A DNA stretch of 64,000 nt from Flavobacterium tistrianum (GTDB lineage Bacteria > Bacteroidota > Bacteroidia > Flavobacteriales > Flavobacteriaceae), in NCBI RefSeq assembly GCF_003254545.1, contig NZ_QJRH01000072.1, forward strand, positions 248,001-312,000, in the 5' to 3' direction. Shown in pieces: positions 26,242 through 34,868 of this stretch. Position 1 is the stretch's first letter. Every line of letters begins with the position of its first letter. The notes beneath the pieces were generated by a model. The model was not told where the DNA came from. It searched no databases and was given only the letters and a program-made list of their open reading frames with translations. The translations under genes and the position numbers were made by a program.

Positions 26242-27441
26242 TTGAATTTTCCCTTATACATAGCCAAACGATATATTTTTAGCAGTAGTAAAAACAATGC
26301 TATTAATATTATCAATCGAATTGCCAGCATGGGAATCATTGTTGGTACAATGGCTTTGTTTGTAGTTTTATCTGTTTTCAGCGGACTTAAAGTTTTTAGC
26401 CTTTCATTTACAAATGAAATTGATCCTGATTTAAAATTGACGAGTACCTATGGAAAGTCTTTTTTACTTACTCCAGATCAGGAAAATCAGATAAAGAAAA
26501 TCAACGGTGTTGCTTCTTACACCAAAATTATAGAAGAACGAGTTTTATTTCTATTCAAAGACAAACAGCAAGTTACCTATTTAAAAGGCGTTGACAGTTT
26601 ATATCCAGTTGTTAACGATATCAAGAAAAAACTTTTTAATGGTCAATGGCTTAAACCAGATAGTTATCAAGTTATAATTGGTTATGGTTTGGCTCAAAAT
26701 TTCTCAATGGGAATTTTGGACTTTGAAAATCCGCTTCAGATTTTTGCTCCAAAACCAGGAAAAGGCGGAATTGAAAATCCAGAAGAAGCTTTCAATAAAA
26801 CAGATGTTCTGCCCGTTGGAATTTACTCCATCAGCGAAGATTTAGATTCAAAATATGTATTTGCAGATTTAGGTTTAGTGCAGGAATTATTAATGTACAA
26901 GCACAATCAAATCTCTGGATTGGAATTTAAATTAAAAGAAAATGCAGATGAAGAAGCGATAAAGAAACAGCTTAATTCTATTTTTAAAGATAAAATTACT
27001 TTAAAAAACAGAGCACAGCTGAATGAGTCTTTGTATAAAATGCTTAATACCGAAAACATTGCAGTTTATCTGATTTTTACATTAGTTATCATTGTGGCTC
27101 TTTTTAACTTGATCGGAGCTTTGATTATGATGATTTTAGAAAAGAAAGGAAATCTTAAAACACTTTTCAATTTAGGATCGGATATTGGTGATCTTCGAAA
27201 AATATTTCTGCTTCAAGGCACTTTGTTAAGTGTTTTTGGAGGCTTGATCGGACTTGTTTTAGGTATCATCCTTGTAATATTACAGCAGAAATTTGAACTT
27301 ATTATGATTACGCCAACCTTGGCTTACCCAGTTGTTTTTACAGTGGAGAATGTTTTGATTGTAATGACAACAATTATCTCTTTAGGATTTGTTGCTTCGC
27401 TAATAGCAAGCAGTCGAGTAAGTAAAAAATTACTAGATTAA
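26242..27441 (+). CDS. LolC/LolE-like ABC permease
   Basis: A 399-residue protein with an N-terminal helix (about 25-48), a periplasmic domain of about 210 residues and three C-terminal helices with FtsX features (LIFTLVIIVALFNLIGALIM). The N-terminus FPLYIAKRYIFSSSKNNAINIIN and GTMALFVVLSVFSGLKVF match LolC/E. It would extract lipoproteins from the inner membrane with a LolD ATPase encoded elsewhere. The frame starts with TTG at 26242, right after the rbfA stop. Confidence 0.88.
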   Translation: MNFPLYIAKRYIFSSSKNNAINIINRIASMGIIVGTMALFVVLSVFSGLKVFSLSFTNEIDPDLKLTSTYGKSFLLTPDQENQIKKINGVASYTKIIEERVLFLFKDKQQVTYLKGVDSLYPVVNDIKKKLFNGQWLKPDSYQVIIGYGLAQNFSMGILDFENPLQIFAPKPGKGGIENPEEAFNKTDVLPVGIYSISEDLDSKYVFADLGLVQELLMYKHNQISGLEFKLKENADEEAIKKQLNSIFKDKITLKNRAQLNESLYKMLNTENIAVYLIFTLVIIVALFNLIGALIMMILEKKGNLKTLFNLGSDIGDLRKIFLLQGTLLSVFGGLIGLVLGIILVILQQKFELIMITPTLAYPVVFTVENVLIVMTTIISLGFVASLIASSRVSKKLLD

Positions 27442-27611
27442 TTTTTCTTTCGAAATATTACTTATATTTACCGCCTTGAAAATCTACAGCATATGATTGT
27501 TTCTGCCTAATCCTATTTTATTTTTTAGAATAATTAGGATACTTACGTTTTACTTTTTTAGTTCAGATTGAGATACATCTGGACCAATTTTATCATTTAT
27601 CCTAAAATATC

Positions 27612-29039
27612 ATGACAGAAACATCTATAAAGAAAAGCTTCTTTTCTAAATTTTTTACCACAATTAAACAAGCCTTAAAAGGCGACGAATCTTTTGACTA
27701 TACTTCTGGAAGTATAAAAAAAGCTGTAATTCTATTGGCCATTCCGATGGTTTTAGAAATGATGATGGAATCGGTTTTTGCTCTAGTTGATTTATATTTC
27801 GTTGGGCATTTAGAACATAGCAGTTTTGCAATTCAGACCGTTGGTTTAACCGAATCGGTATTGACTGTAATTTACTCACTTGCGATCGGAATGAGTATGG
27901 CAGCAACCGCGGTTGTAGCACGAAGAATTGGAGAAAAAGATCCAGTCGCTGCTGCAAAAGCTGGAATGCAAGCTATTATTATTGCATTTGCAATTAATAG
28001 TATAATGAGTATTTTCGGAATTATATACGCAAAAGATATTCTGATTTTAATGGGTTCTTCTGTAGAATCTGCCGAACATGGTTTCCGATTTACTCAAATT
28101 ATGATTGGTTCGAGCTTGTGTATTATGCTTTTATTTCTAATAAATGGAATTTTCCGAGGAGCAGGAAATGCAGCAATCGCCATGAAAAGCCTTTGGATTG
28201 CCAATATTTGCAATATCATTTTATGTCCGATTTTAATTAACGGTTTCGGACCCGTTCCAGCTTTTGGATTAATAGGTGCTGCTTTAGCAACAACAATTGG
28301 AAGAAGTATTGGAGTTATCTATCAAGTATATCATTTATTCTTTGGAAACGGAATTTTAAAAATTAAGATTACGTATTTCGCTCCGGATTTTACGCAGATA
28401 AAAGCTTTGGTGAAAATTGCGGCTCCAGGAATTTTACAATTTGTAATTGCATCTTGCAGTTGGATTTTCTTAGCACAATTGGTTGCAACAACAGGAGGTG
28501 ATCATGGTTCAGCTGGATATCAGACAGCATTACGAATAATGATGTTTTTCATTCTTCCAGCTTGGGGATTAAGTAATGCTGCAGCGACATTGGTTGGACA
28601 AAATTTAGGAGCCAAACAAATTGATCGTGCAGAAAAATCCGTTTATACAACCGCAAGATATAATGTAATTTTCATGGCTTCGATTATGATTATTACTTTG
28701 GTTTTTGGGCAATATATTATTTCGTTTTTCACGAATGATCAGCAGGTCAAAACCATTGCGATTGAAGCATTGCAAATTATGAGCATCGGATTTATTTTCT
28801 ACGGAATCGGAATGGTTTTAATCAACACTTTCAATGGAGCTGGAGATACCTGGACACCAACAGGAATTAATTTCTTCGGTTTTTGGTTGTTCCAGATTCC
28901 ATTGGCTTTTGTTCTTGCCAAACATTTTAACATGGGACCAACAGGAGTTTTTATTGCTATTCCTGTTGCTGAAACGGCCATTACTTTGACTGGAATTGTT
29001 TTTTATAAAAGAGGAAAGTGGAAAAGAGTTCAAGTATAA
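27612..29039 (+). CDS. MATE family efflux transporter
   Basis: A 475-residue twelve-helix exporter. Two homologous halves of six helices start with IKKAVILLAIPMVLEMMMES and ALVKIAAPGILQFVIAS. It should exchange drugs or metabolites for sodium or protons. It has a 170-base upstream gap in which I see no clear promoter, and a terminator follows directly. Confidence 0.9.
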   Translation: MTETSIKKSFFSKFFTTIKQALKGDESFDYTSGSIKKAVILLAIPMVLEMMMESVFALVDLYFVGHLEHSSFAIQTVGLTESVLTVIYSLAIGMSMAATAVVARRIGEKDPVAAAKAGMQAIIIAFAINSIMSIFGIIYAKDILILMGSSVESAEHGFRFTQIMIGSSLCIMLLFLINGIFRGAGNAAIAMKSLWIANICNIILCPILINGFGPVPAFGLIGAALATTIGRSIGVIYQVYHLFFGNGILKIKITYFAPDFTQIKALVKIAAPGILQFVIASCSWIFLAQLVATTGGDHGSAGYQTALRIMMFFILPAWGLSNAAATLVGQNLGAKQIDRAEKSVYTTARYNVIFMASIMIITLVFGQYIISFFTNDQQVKTIAIEALQIMSIGFIFYGIGMVLINTFNGAGDTWTPTGINFFGFWLFQIPLAFVLAKHFNMGPTGVFIAIPVAETAITLTGIVFYKRGKWKRVQV

Positions 29040-29046
29040 TACAAAT

Positions 29047-29077
29047 AAAAATGCCTTCAATATTGAAGGCATTTTTT
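29047..29077 (+). terminator. Rho-independent terminator after MATE gene
   Basis: AATGCCTTCAA and TTGAAGGCATT form the stem and a T run follows. It starts 8 bases after the stop. Confidence 0.88.
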
Positions 29078-29090
29078 GTATCACATTTTT

Positions 29091-29188
29091 GTCATTTCGA
29101 CGAAGGAGAAATCTCCGCGAGAAGCTCGACAAAGATTGGGCTTTCATTACGGAGTTACTTGTGGAGATTTCTCCTTCGTCGAAATGAC
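29091..29188. repeat. Inverted repeat with perfect 26-bp arms (REP-like)
   Basis: Arms 29091-29116 and 29163-29188 are exact reverse complements separated by 46 bases. The arm contains ATTTCGACGAAGGAG, a word common in Flavobacterium and other Bacteroidetes gaps. It lies between convergent genes. Small ORFs across it are not genes. Confidence 0.85.
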
Positions 29189-29250
29189 AATGATCGTGGT
29201 TATTTTGTGTTTATGTCAGCCTAAAACTTGACAAAGATTAATTTATTATT

Positions 29251-30243
29251 TTAAACAAATTCATATCCCGCATAAACCTCTTGGATTTCTTTCATAATAG
29301 CGAATAAATCTTCAGGAGCATCTGTGGTAACCAGTTTTTGTTTGAATTCTTTAAACGAATGAATTCCTTTGAAGTAATTGGTATAATGGCGACGCATTTC
29401 TACAATTCCTAAACGCTCGCCTTTCCAATCCATTGACCATTGTAAATGATTTCTAGCCGCTTCAACACGATCAATAACCGTTGGAGCAGGTAAGTGCTCG
29501 CCTGTCTTGAAGTAGTGTTTGATTTCGTTAAAAATCCACGGATAACCAATTGCAGCGCGACCAATCATGATACCATCAATTCCGTATTCATTTTTATATT
29601 TTAATGCTTTTTCTGGACTGTCGATATCGCCATTTCCGAAAATTGGCATTGTAATTCTTGGGTTGTTTTTTACACGTGCAATATGTGACCAGTCAGAATG
29701 GCCTTTGTACATTTGTGCACGGGTTCTAGCGTGAATTGTCAAAGCTTGAACACCAATATCTTGAAGTCTTTCTGCAACTTCATCAATATTAATTGAGTTG
29801 TCGTCCCAGCCTAAACGTGTTTTTACAGTAACAGGCAAATCAGTTCCTTTGATAACCGCTTTCGTTAAACGTACCATCAAATCAACATCTTTTAAAACTC
29901 CTGCACCTGCACCACGACAAACGACTTTTTTTACTGGACATCCAAAATTGATATCTACTAAATCTGGTTTTACAGTCGAAACAATTTTAGACGACATTTC
30001 CATTGCTTCTTCATCACCACCAAAAATCTGAATTCCAACAGGACGTTCGTAATCAAAAATATCCAGCTTCATGCGGCTTTTTATGGCGTCACGAATTAAT
30101 CCTTCCGATGAAATAAATTCAGAATACATTAAGTCAGCTCCATGCGTTTTGCATAATCTGCGAAACGGCGGATCACTGACATCTTCCATCGGTGCTAATA
30201 ATAAAGGAAATTCGGGTAATTCTATGTTGCCAATCTTGACCAT
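29251..30243 (-). CDS. dusB: tRNA-dihydrouridine synthase (DusB family)
   Basis: A TIM-barrel FMN enzyme of about 330 residues that reduces uridines in tRNA. Motifs seen are LLLAPMEDVSDPPFRRLC, VDINFGCPVKKVVCRGAGAG with the catalytic Cys region, TVKTRLGWDD and GIMIGRAAIGYPWIF. The family in Bacteroidetes is usually called dusB. The ATG at 30243 is preferred: the alternative TTG at 30261 lies inside the promoter box. Confidence 0.93.
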   Translation of the reverse strand: MVKIGNIELPEFPLLLAPMEDVSDPPFRRLCKTHGADLMYSEFISSEGLIRDAIKSRMKLDIFDYERPVGIQIFGGDEEAMEMSSKIVSTVKPDLVDINFGCPVKKVVCRGAGAGVLKDVDLMVRLTKAVIKGTDLPVTVKTRLGWDDNSINIDEVAERLQDIGVQALTIHARTRAQMYKGHSDWSHIARVKNNPRITMPIFGNGDIDSPEKALKYKNEYGIDGIMIGRAAIGYPWIFNEIKHYFKTGEHLPAPTVIDRVEAARNHLQWSMDWKGERLGIVEMRRHYTNYFKGIHSFKEFKQKLVTTDAPEDLFAIMKEIQEVYAGYEFV

Positions 30244-30258
30244 CTTCGTAATTTTTTG

Positions 30259-30291
30259 CAAAATTACAACTTTTTAATCGAATTGGCACAA
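30259..30291 (-). promoter_or_regulatory. Promoter of dusB
   Basis: On the minus strand, TTG (30291-30289), a 22-base spacer and TAATTTTG (30266-30259) match the Flavobacterium consensus. It predicts a start of transcription about 10 bases before ATG 30243. Confidence 0.7.
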
Positions 30292-30295
30292 TTCG

Positions 30296-30389
30296 AGGTG
30301 CAAAGGCTCAAAGCAACAAAGGTTCAAGGGCTTTTTTATCAGACAATTAAGGAACCTTTGATCCTTTGTGCCTTTGCCACTTTGTACCT
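30296..30389. repeat. Imperfect inverted repeat beyond the pigment cluster
   Basis: AGGTGCAAAGGCTC-type sequence near 30296 pairs imperfectly with GCCACTTTGTACCT-type sequence ending at 30389, with CAAAGGTTC/GAACCTTTG as the inner core. It sits between the last cluster gene and dusB and could end the minus-strand cluster transcript. Confidence 0.6.
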
Positions 30390-30393
30390 AATA

Positions 30394-31683
30394 CTAGGAT
30401 CTATAGTCGAAAAATCGAATTGGTTTTCTACTCATTGGATTAAAAACCAACGGATTCAAAACTTCTTTTGAAGCAAATTCTATTTTTGGTGTTACTCTTA
30501 ATTTAGCTCTAAAATGATCTTTTATTTCTTGTAAAAATTCTGGAGTTTGATTTTTTACCGCAATTTTAATCAAGATTTCATCTGTTCCTAAATCGTTAGT
30601 AGAGATTTCGATAAGGTGATTTTCGATATTATCAAAACTGCTCAAAACATCGTTCATTGCTGGCGGATAAAGTGTTGTGCCTTTATATTTAATCATTTGT
30701 TTTTTACGCCCGACAACTGGACCAACACGTAAAGTATTTCTGCCGCAAGCACAAGGCTCGTCGTGAAACTGAACCATATCTCCAGTTTTGAAACGGAGTA
30801 AAGGCATCGCTTCAATTCCTAAAGTTGTAAAAGTGAGTTCGCCAGTTTCACCATTTTTTACAGGTTGATTATTTTCGTCTAAAACTTCAACAATGATTAA
30901 TTCTGGATGATGATGCCCGCCTTTTCCATGTTCACATTCGGTAAAAGCGGTGCTCATTTCGGTAGAAGCATAAGTCGAAAACAACTTAATATTCCATTTA
31001 TCGGTGATTTTTTTGGATAGAATATTCATGGAGAAATCCTGTTCTCTCAAAGATTCCCCAATACAAATAGCACCTTTTATACTCGAATTATTATAATCGA
31101 TTCCGTGCATTTCGGCGTATTCAATTAATTTCAAAAGAAAAGAAGGAACCGTAATTAAATAAGACGGATTGTATTTTAAAATCGAATCCCATTGCATTTC
31201 TGGAATTCCGGCTCCAACACGAATTACTCCCACTTTCAGTTTTCGAAGTCCGAGAAAATAGGCAAGACCAGCCATAAATTTTCTATCAATTGTCGTCATC
31301 AATTGAACAACATCGCCTTCTGCAATTCCTGCACAGGCAAACGAAATGGCTTCGTTGTAGGCTAAACGATCCAAGTCAGAATCGGTTAGACCAAAAGTAA
31401 CAGGGTCGCCTAAAGTTCCTGATGTTGAGGCATAATCTATAATTTTATGCTGTGGAACACACAAAAAATCATCGTTGTATTGCTGTAAATCTTCTTTGGT
31501 TGTAAGAGGTAAATGCTGTAAATCTTCCAGTGTTTTTACCTTTGAAATATCAATATTCTGTCCTGCAAAAAGTCTTTTATAAAAAGGAGAATTCTCACTG
31601 ATGTAAGCTAAAAGTTCGGCTAATTTTTTTTCTTGAAAAATTTTAATCTCTTCTAAAGAATCTTTTTCTATTGCTGGAATCAT
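30394..31683 (-). CDS. PaaK-like acyl-adenylating enzyme (aryl starter activation)
   Basis: A 429-residue member of the phenylacetate-CoA ligase branch of ANL enzymes. The P-loop is seen as YASTSGTLGDPVTFG, the A5-type motif as FSTYASTEMSTA, and the hinge as RFKTGDMV. A four-Cys-like element CACGRN and KKQMIKYKGTTLYPP follow. By position in the cluster it should activate 4-coumarate from the tyrosine ammonia-lyase and hand it to CoA or an ACP; that role is inferred. It overlaps the C45 gene by 4 bases (ATGA) and is the last gene of the operon. Confidence 0.8.
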   Translation of the reverse strand: MIPAIEKDSLEEIKIFQEKKLAELLAYISENSPFYKRLFAGQNIDISKVKTLEDLQHLPLTTKEDLQQYNDDFLCVPQHKIIDYASTSGTLGDPVTFGLTDSDLDRLAYNEAISFACAGIAEGDVVQLMTTIDRKFMAGLAYFLGLRKLKVGVIRVGAGIPEMQWDSILKYNPSYLITVPSFLLKLIEYAEMHGIDYNNSSIKGAICIGESLREQDFSMNILSKKITDKWNIKLFSTYASTEMSTAFTECEHGKGGHHHPELIIVEVLDENNQPVKNGETGELTFTTLGIEAMPLLRFKTGDMVQFHDEPCACGRNTLRVGPVVGRKKQMIKYKGTTLYPPAMNDVLSSFDNIENHLIEISTNDLGTDEILIKIAVKNQTPEFLQEIKDHFRAKLRVTPKIEFASKEVLNPLVFNPMSRKPIRFFDYRS

Positions 31684-33344
31684 TGTAATTTTCTTTTGAC
31701 TTTTTTTAAATATTTTTCAATCTCTTCTTTTTGCGGAACTGTAGTGATTTCGTGGCTTAAAGCTTTTTCAAAATTAAGCTTCGCCTGAAGAAATTCCTTT
31801 TTTTGGTAAAAGTACAATCCTGTCTTATAATACACAACCCAATAATCAGGGTTTAATGCTTGATAATGCTCAATAAATTCTGTTGAAACTGTTTCTTTCT
31901 TTTTTATAATAGAATCTATTTTATGATCTTCAATCTTAAATTTTTTAAAATTCTGAAAAGCAGTTGTTTCTAAAAACGGATCTTTGGCAATATTTAAATT
32001 TTCTTTCTGAAATGATTTTGCAGCATTTCTATTTTCACCAAAAATCACATTTAAATCATAACAAACAAACTCGCCCAATTGGTACGGATTTGCCGAAACC
32101 CAAACCAATTTTTCTTTTGGTTTAAAGATAATTCCGTGATGTGCCAGCAGTTGGTTTAAGGCTTTTTCATTTCCATATCCTAAAGAAATATCTTTTAAAC
32201 CTTCTTTATTTCGAAGAATTTCCGAAGCAATTTCAGGATTTACTTTTGGATTTTCAGATAGCAATTCCTGCATTCTTTCAAATCGATATTCAGAATGGCT
32301 GTTGGCAATTTGTTCCATATTTCGTTTATCTTCTTTGAAAGCTTCTCCTTGAAAATGATTGGAACAAATTAGCTGATTGCTGTTTGGAACATCATAAACA
32401 TCCATTTTATTTGGCGAAACTTCGATCAGAATTGCTTTATTATCATTGGCACTTCCAACCATAATCGATTCAGAAACAAACACTTTTCTTTTTTTTGCAA
32501 TAGCAATGGCATCATCCAAATTTTTGGCGTGCTGTAAAATTTCTCGGGTTAGAATCGAAATCGGAGTTTTGGCGCTAAGCGGAATTTTAGATTTAGATGC
32601 ATTTATCGTTACAGTCAATCCTTTATAATTCATTCCAGAAACCGCTCCGATCATTCCTGGCCAAGTTACCATCATAAAAGGATATCCTTCTTTTGGTTTT
32701 ATAAAGGCGGCTATTTTATTTTCCGCGAAAGCGTCATTGACATAAAAATCAAAATTTCGAGCCAGAATTAAATTTCCATCTTCCGATTTTTCATTCCAAG
32801 CAGCAAAAGAAGAACAGCCAACCAAAGCTAGATCCTGCAGCGCGTGACCAATATCGTGCGCGGCATGTAAATATAAATTACGCTGATATTGCGGTGCGAT
32901 ATTATCAAATTCGTTGGAAGAAAATTGAGAAACGCCATAAATCTCCGTTTGGTATTCGTCAGGAACATTTAAATACAGTTTCCGATTGTACCATTTCAGA
33001 AATTGACGAAGTAGTTTTTGCTGAAATTTTGAAGGAATGAAATCGGTAATTTTTGAGAAAAAAATACGTTGCTGTTTGTGTAAAAGTGAATCGGTCAAAG
33101 CTCCGGTTGAAAGTCCGATTTCGAGCGGATCGCCTTCTACATATAATTCCCAAAGGCCTTGTTTATTTTTTAAAAGCGAATTTTTTCCAGAAAGAAAAAC
33201 GCTGTCTGATAATTTCTCAACAACAGGTTTTGTATTGTTGTAAGCAGTAAGATCTGGTCTGTGTTTTTTTGATTTTGAAGTACCGCAAGAAGTCAGCAAA
33301 CTAAAAAAACCGAGGAAGAAGATATATAAGATTCGGTTTTTCAT
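31680..33344 (-). CDS. C45/Ntn-hydrolase acyltransferase lipoprotein
   Basis: A 554-residue protein with a lipobox (LLTSCGTSK, Cys20) and a C45-type (acyl-CoA:6-aminopenicillanate acyltransferase-like) domain. The N-terminal nucleophile should be the Cys of ALVGCSSFAAWN at about residue 176, followed by GNLILARNFDFY. A TPR-like C-terminal segment begins near residue 500. It may hydrolyse or transfer an acyl group in the periplasm and is one candidate for pigment ester chemistry. It overlaps the ligase gene by 4 bases and lies 6 bases after the oxidoreductase gene. Confidence 0.75.
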   Translation of the reverse strand: MKNRILYIFFLGFFSLLTSCGTSKSKKHRPDLTAYNNTKPVVEKLSDSVFLSGKNSLLKNKQGLWELYVEGDPLEIGLSTGALTDSLLHKQQRIFFSKITDFIPSKFQQKLLRQFLKWYNRKLYLNVPDEYQTEIYGVSQFSSNEFDNIAPQYQRNLYLHAAHDIGHALQDLALVGCSSFAAWNEKSEDGNLILARNFDFYVNDAFAENKIAAFIKPKEGYPFMMVTWPGMIGAVSGMNYKGLTVTINASKSKIPLSAKTPISILTREILQHAKNLDDAIAIAKKRKVFVSESIMVGSANDNKAILIEVSPNKMDVYDVPNSNQLICSNHFQGEAFKEDKRNMEQIANSHSEYRFERMQELLSENPKVNPEIASEILRNKEGLKDISLGYGNEKALNQLLAHHGIIFKPKEKLVWVSANPYQLGEFVCYDLNVIFGENRNAAKSFQKENLNIAKDPFLETTAFQNFKKFKIEDHKIDSIIKKKETVSTEFIEHYQALNPDYWVVYYKTGLYFYQKKEFLQAKLNFEKALSHEITTVPQKEEIEKYLKKVKRKLQ

Positions 33345-33350
33345 AATATT

Positions 33351-34868
33351 TTATTCGGATGCTTTTTTAATTTTTTCCAGCAGATATTCTTTTCCTACAA
33401 TTTCAGAGCAGGTTATGACCGCTCCAACTGTAACTCCCAAGACACCATGCATGTTTATACTTTGGCCTGTAAGATAAAGATTTTCTATCTTAGTTTTAGT
33501 CGGAATCATAGTTTTCATCGGATTATTTGAATCTTTAACATATCCGTACATGTTTCCGCCGTCTCCGCCAATATAATCTCGGTACGATAGTGGAGTAGAA
33601 GTATACACTGATTTGATGCAATCTTTTATTCCAGGAAATTTTTTTTCGATTTCTTCTAAAAATTTTTTCGATTTTTTAGTTTTGAATTCGTCATAACTTT
33701 CACCTCGATCATTTTCTTCAAAAGTGGTATTAAAAGTATTTTCCCAATCTTTTACATCATCATATTTCATGTAGGTCAAAAACGTCATTCCGTCTGCCCA
33801 TTCTTCATCTTTTTTTGACGGATTCATAGAAGCCATAAAAGTTTTAGGCCATGAATTTTCGTCGTATTCATAAGCAGTCCAAACATCAGTGGCACTTTTA
33901 AAATGATAATAATTGTGATTGATGTATTTGAACTTTTTAGGTTTAAAAACGATATACAAACTGAATGCAGAAAGGACATTTTCTAGATTCTGAATTCTAT
34001 TGAAAAATGGTTTTCTAAAATTTTCCTGACCTGCCATTTTCAAAGTCGTTTTAGGTTCGATGTTCGAAATAAAATACGTTCCAGAAACTTCTGTTCCGTC
34101 TTTCATTTTTACCGAATTTACCTTTTGATTTTCAACTTCAATTTTTGTGACTTCTTTATGTTTGAAAAACTCGCCACCGTATTTTTTAAGTTGTTTCAGT
34201 AATTGCTTCGTAATTTGACTTCCGCCATTTACGCATCGCCACGAACTTTCAATGTATGAATTGACCACAAGTGCATGAACGTAAAAAGGCGATTTATCTG
34301 GAATTCCAGCATATAGAAAATTGGATCCCGCCAAAATGGCTTTCAGTTTTTCATTTCCTGTAAAAGAATCAATGGTTTCTTTTGCGTTAAGCGTTAAGAT
34401 TTCATCATCGTATTTTCCCTGAGATTCCAGATTATAAAGCGGAAAAGTTTTGCAAACCGCTTTTATTTTTTGACAATAATTTTCAAGATTTTCTTTTTCT
34501 TCAGGAAAATATTGAGTTAGTTTTTCAATGAAATTTTCGAAACCTTGCGCATGCGGATATTCGATTTTATCGTCATCAAAAGAAATTAGATCAAAACCAT
34601 TTTCGTCCATTTTCTTTAGATTCAAATGATCCATTATTCCAATATATTTGAAATATTGATAAAGATTTTGGCCTTCGCCTAAACCTCCGATATAATGAAT
34701 TCCAGTATCAAAAATGGTTTTGTCTCTTACGAAAGTCTGAAGATTTCCTCCGTATTGATTGTTTTTTTCGAGTACACAAACGCTGTAGCCTTCTTTTGCC
34801 AGAATAACAGCAGAAACCAATCCGCCTAAACCGCTGCCAATTATAACTACATCGTACTGTTTTTTCAT
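33351..34868 (-). CDS. CrtI-like FAD-dependent oxidoreductase
   Basis: A 505-residue NAD(P)/FAD oxidoreductase of the phytoene desaturase/all-trans-retinol saturase branch. The FAD Rossmann motif is VVIIGSGLGGLVSA (residues 8-20) with VLEKNNQYGGNLQTF, and the C-terminal FAD block is NLYLTGQSINMHGVLGV. It may desaturate or oxidise the polyene or the resorcinol precursor. Its start overlaps the RND fusion gene by 4 bases. Confidence 0.8.
   Translation of the reverse strand: MKKQYDVVIIGSGLGGLVSAVILAKEGYSVCVLEKNNQYGGNLQTFVRDKTIFDTGIHYIGGLGEGQNLYQYFKYIGIMDHLNLKKMDENGFDLISFDDDKIEYPHAQGFENFIEKLTQYFPEEKENLENYCQKIKAVCKTFPLYNLESQGKYDDEILTLNAKETIDSFTGNEKLKAILAGSNFLYAGIPDKSPFYVHALVVNSYIESSWRCVNGGSQITKQLLKQLKKYGGEFFKHKEVTKIEVENQKVNSVKMKDGTEVSGTYFISNIEPKTTLKMAGQENFRKPFFNRIQNLENVLSAFSLYIVFKPKKFKYINHNYYHFKSATDVWTAYEYDENSWPKTFMASMNPSKKDEEWADGMTFLTYMKYDDVKDWENTFNTTFEENDRGESYDEFKTKKSKKFLEEIEKKFPGIKDCIKSVYTSTPLSYRDYIGGDGGNMYGYVKDSNNPMKTMIPTKTKIENLYLTGQSINMHGVLGVTVGAVITCSEIVGKEYLLEKIKKASE

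Noticed and set aside
29018..29224. Small ORFs across the terminator and the 26-bp inverted repeat
   Set aside because: They run through a terminator and a palindrome, and overlap in different frames and on both strands. They have no recognisable protein features.
30256..30471. 71-codon plus-strand ORF
   Set aside because: It spans the dusB promoter, an inverted repeat and the end of the minus-strand ligase gene, so it is not credible as a gene.
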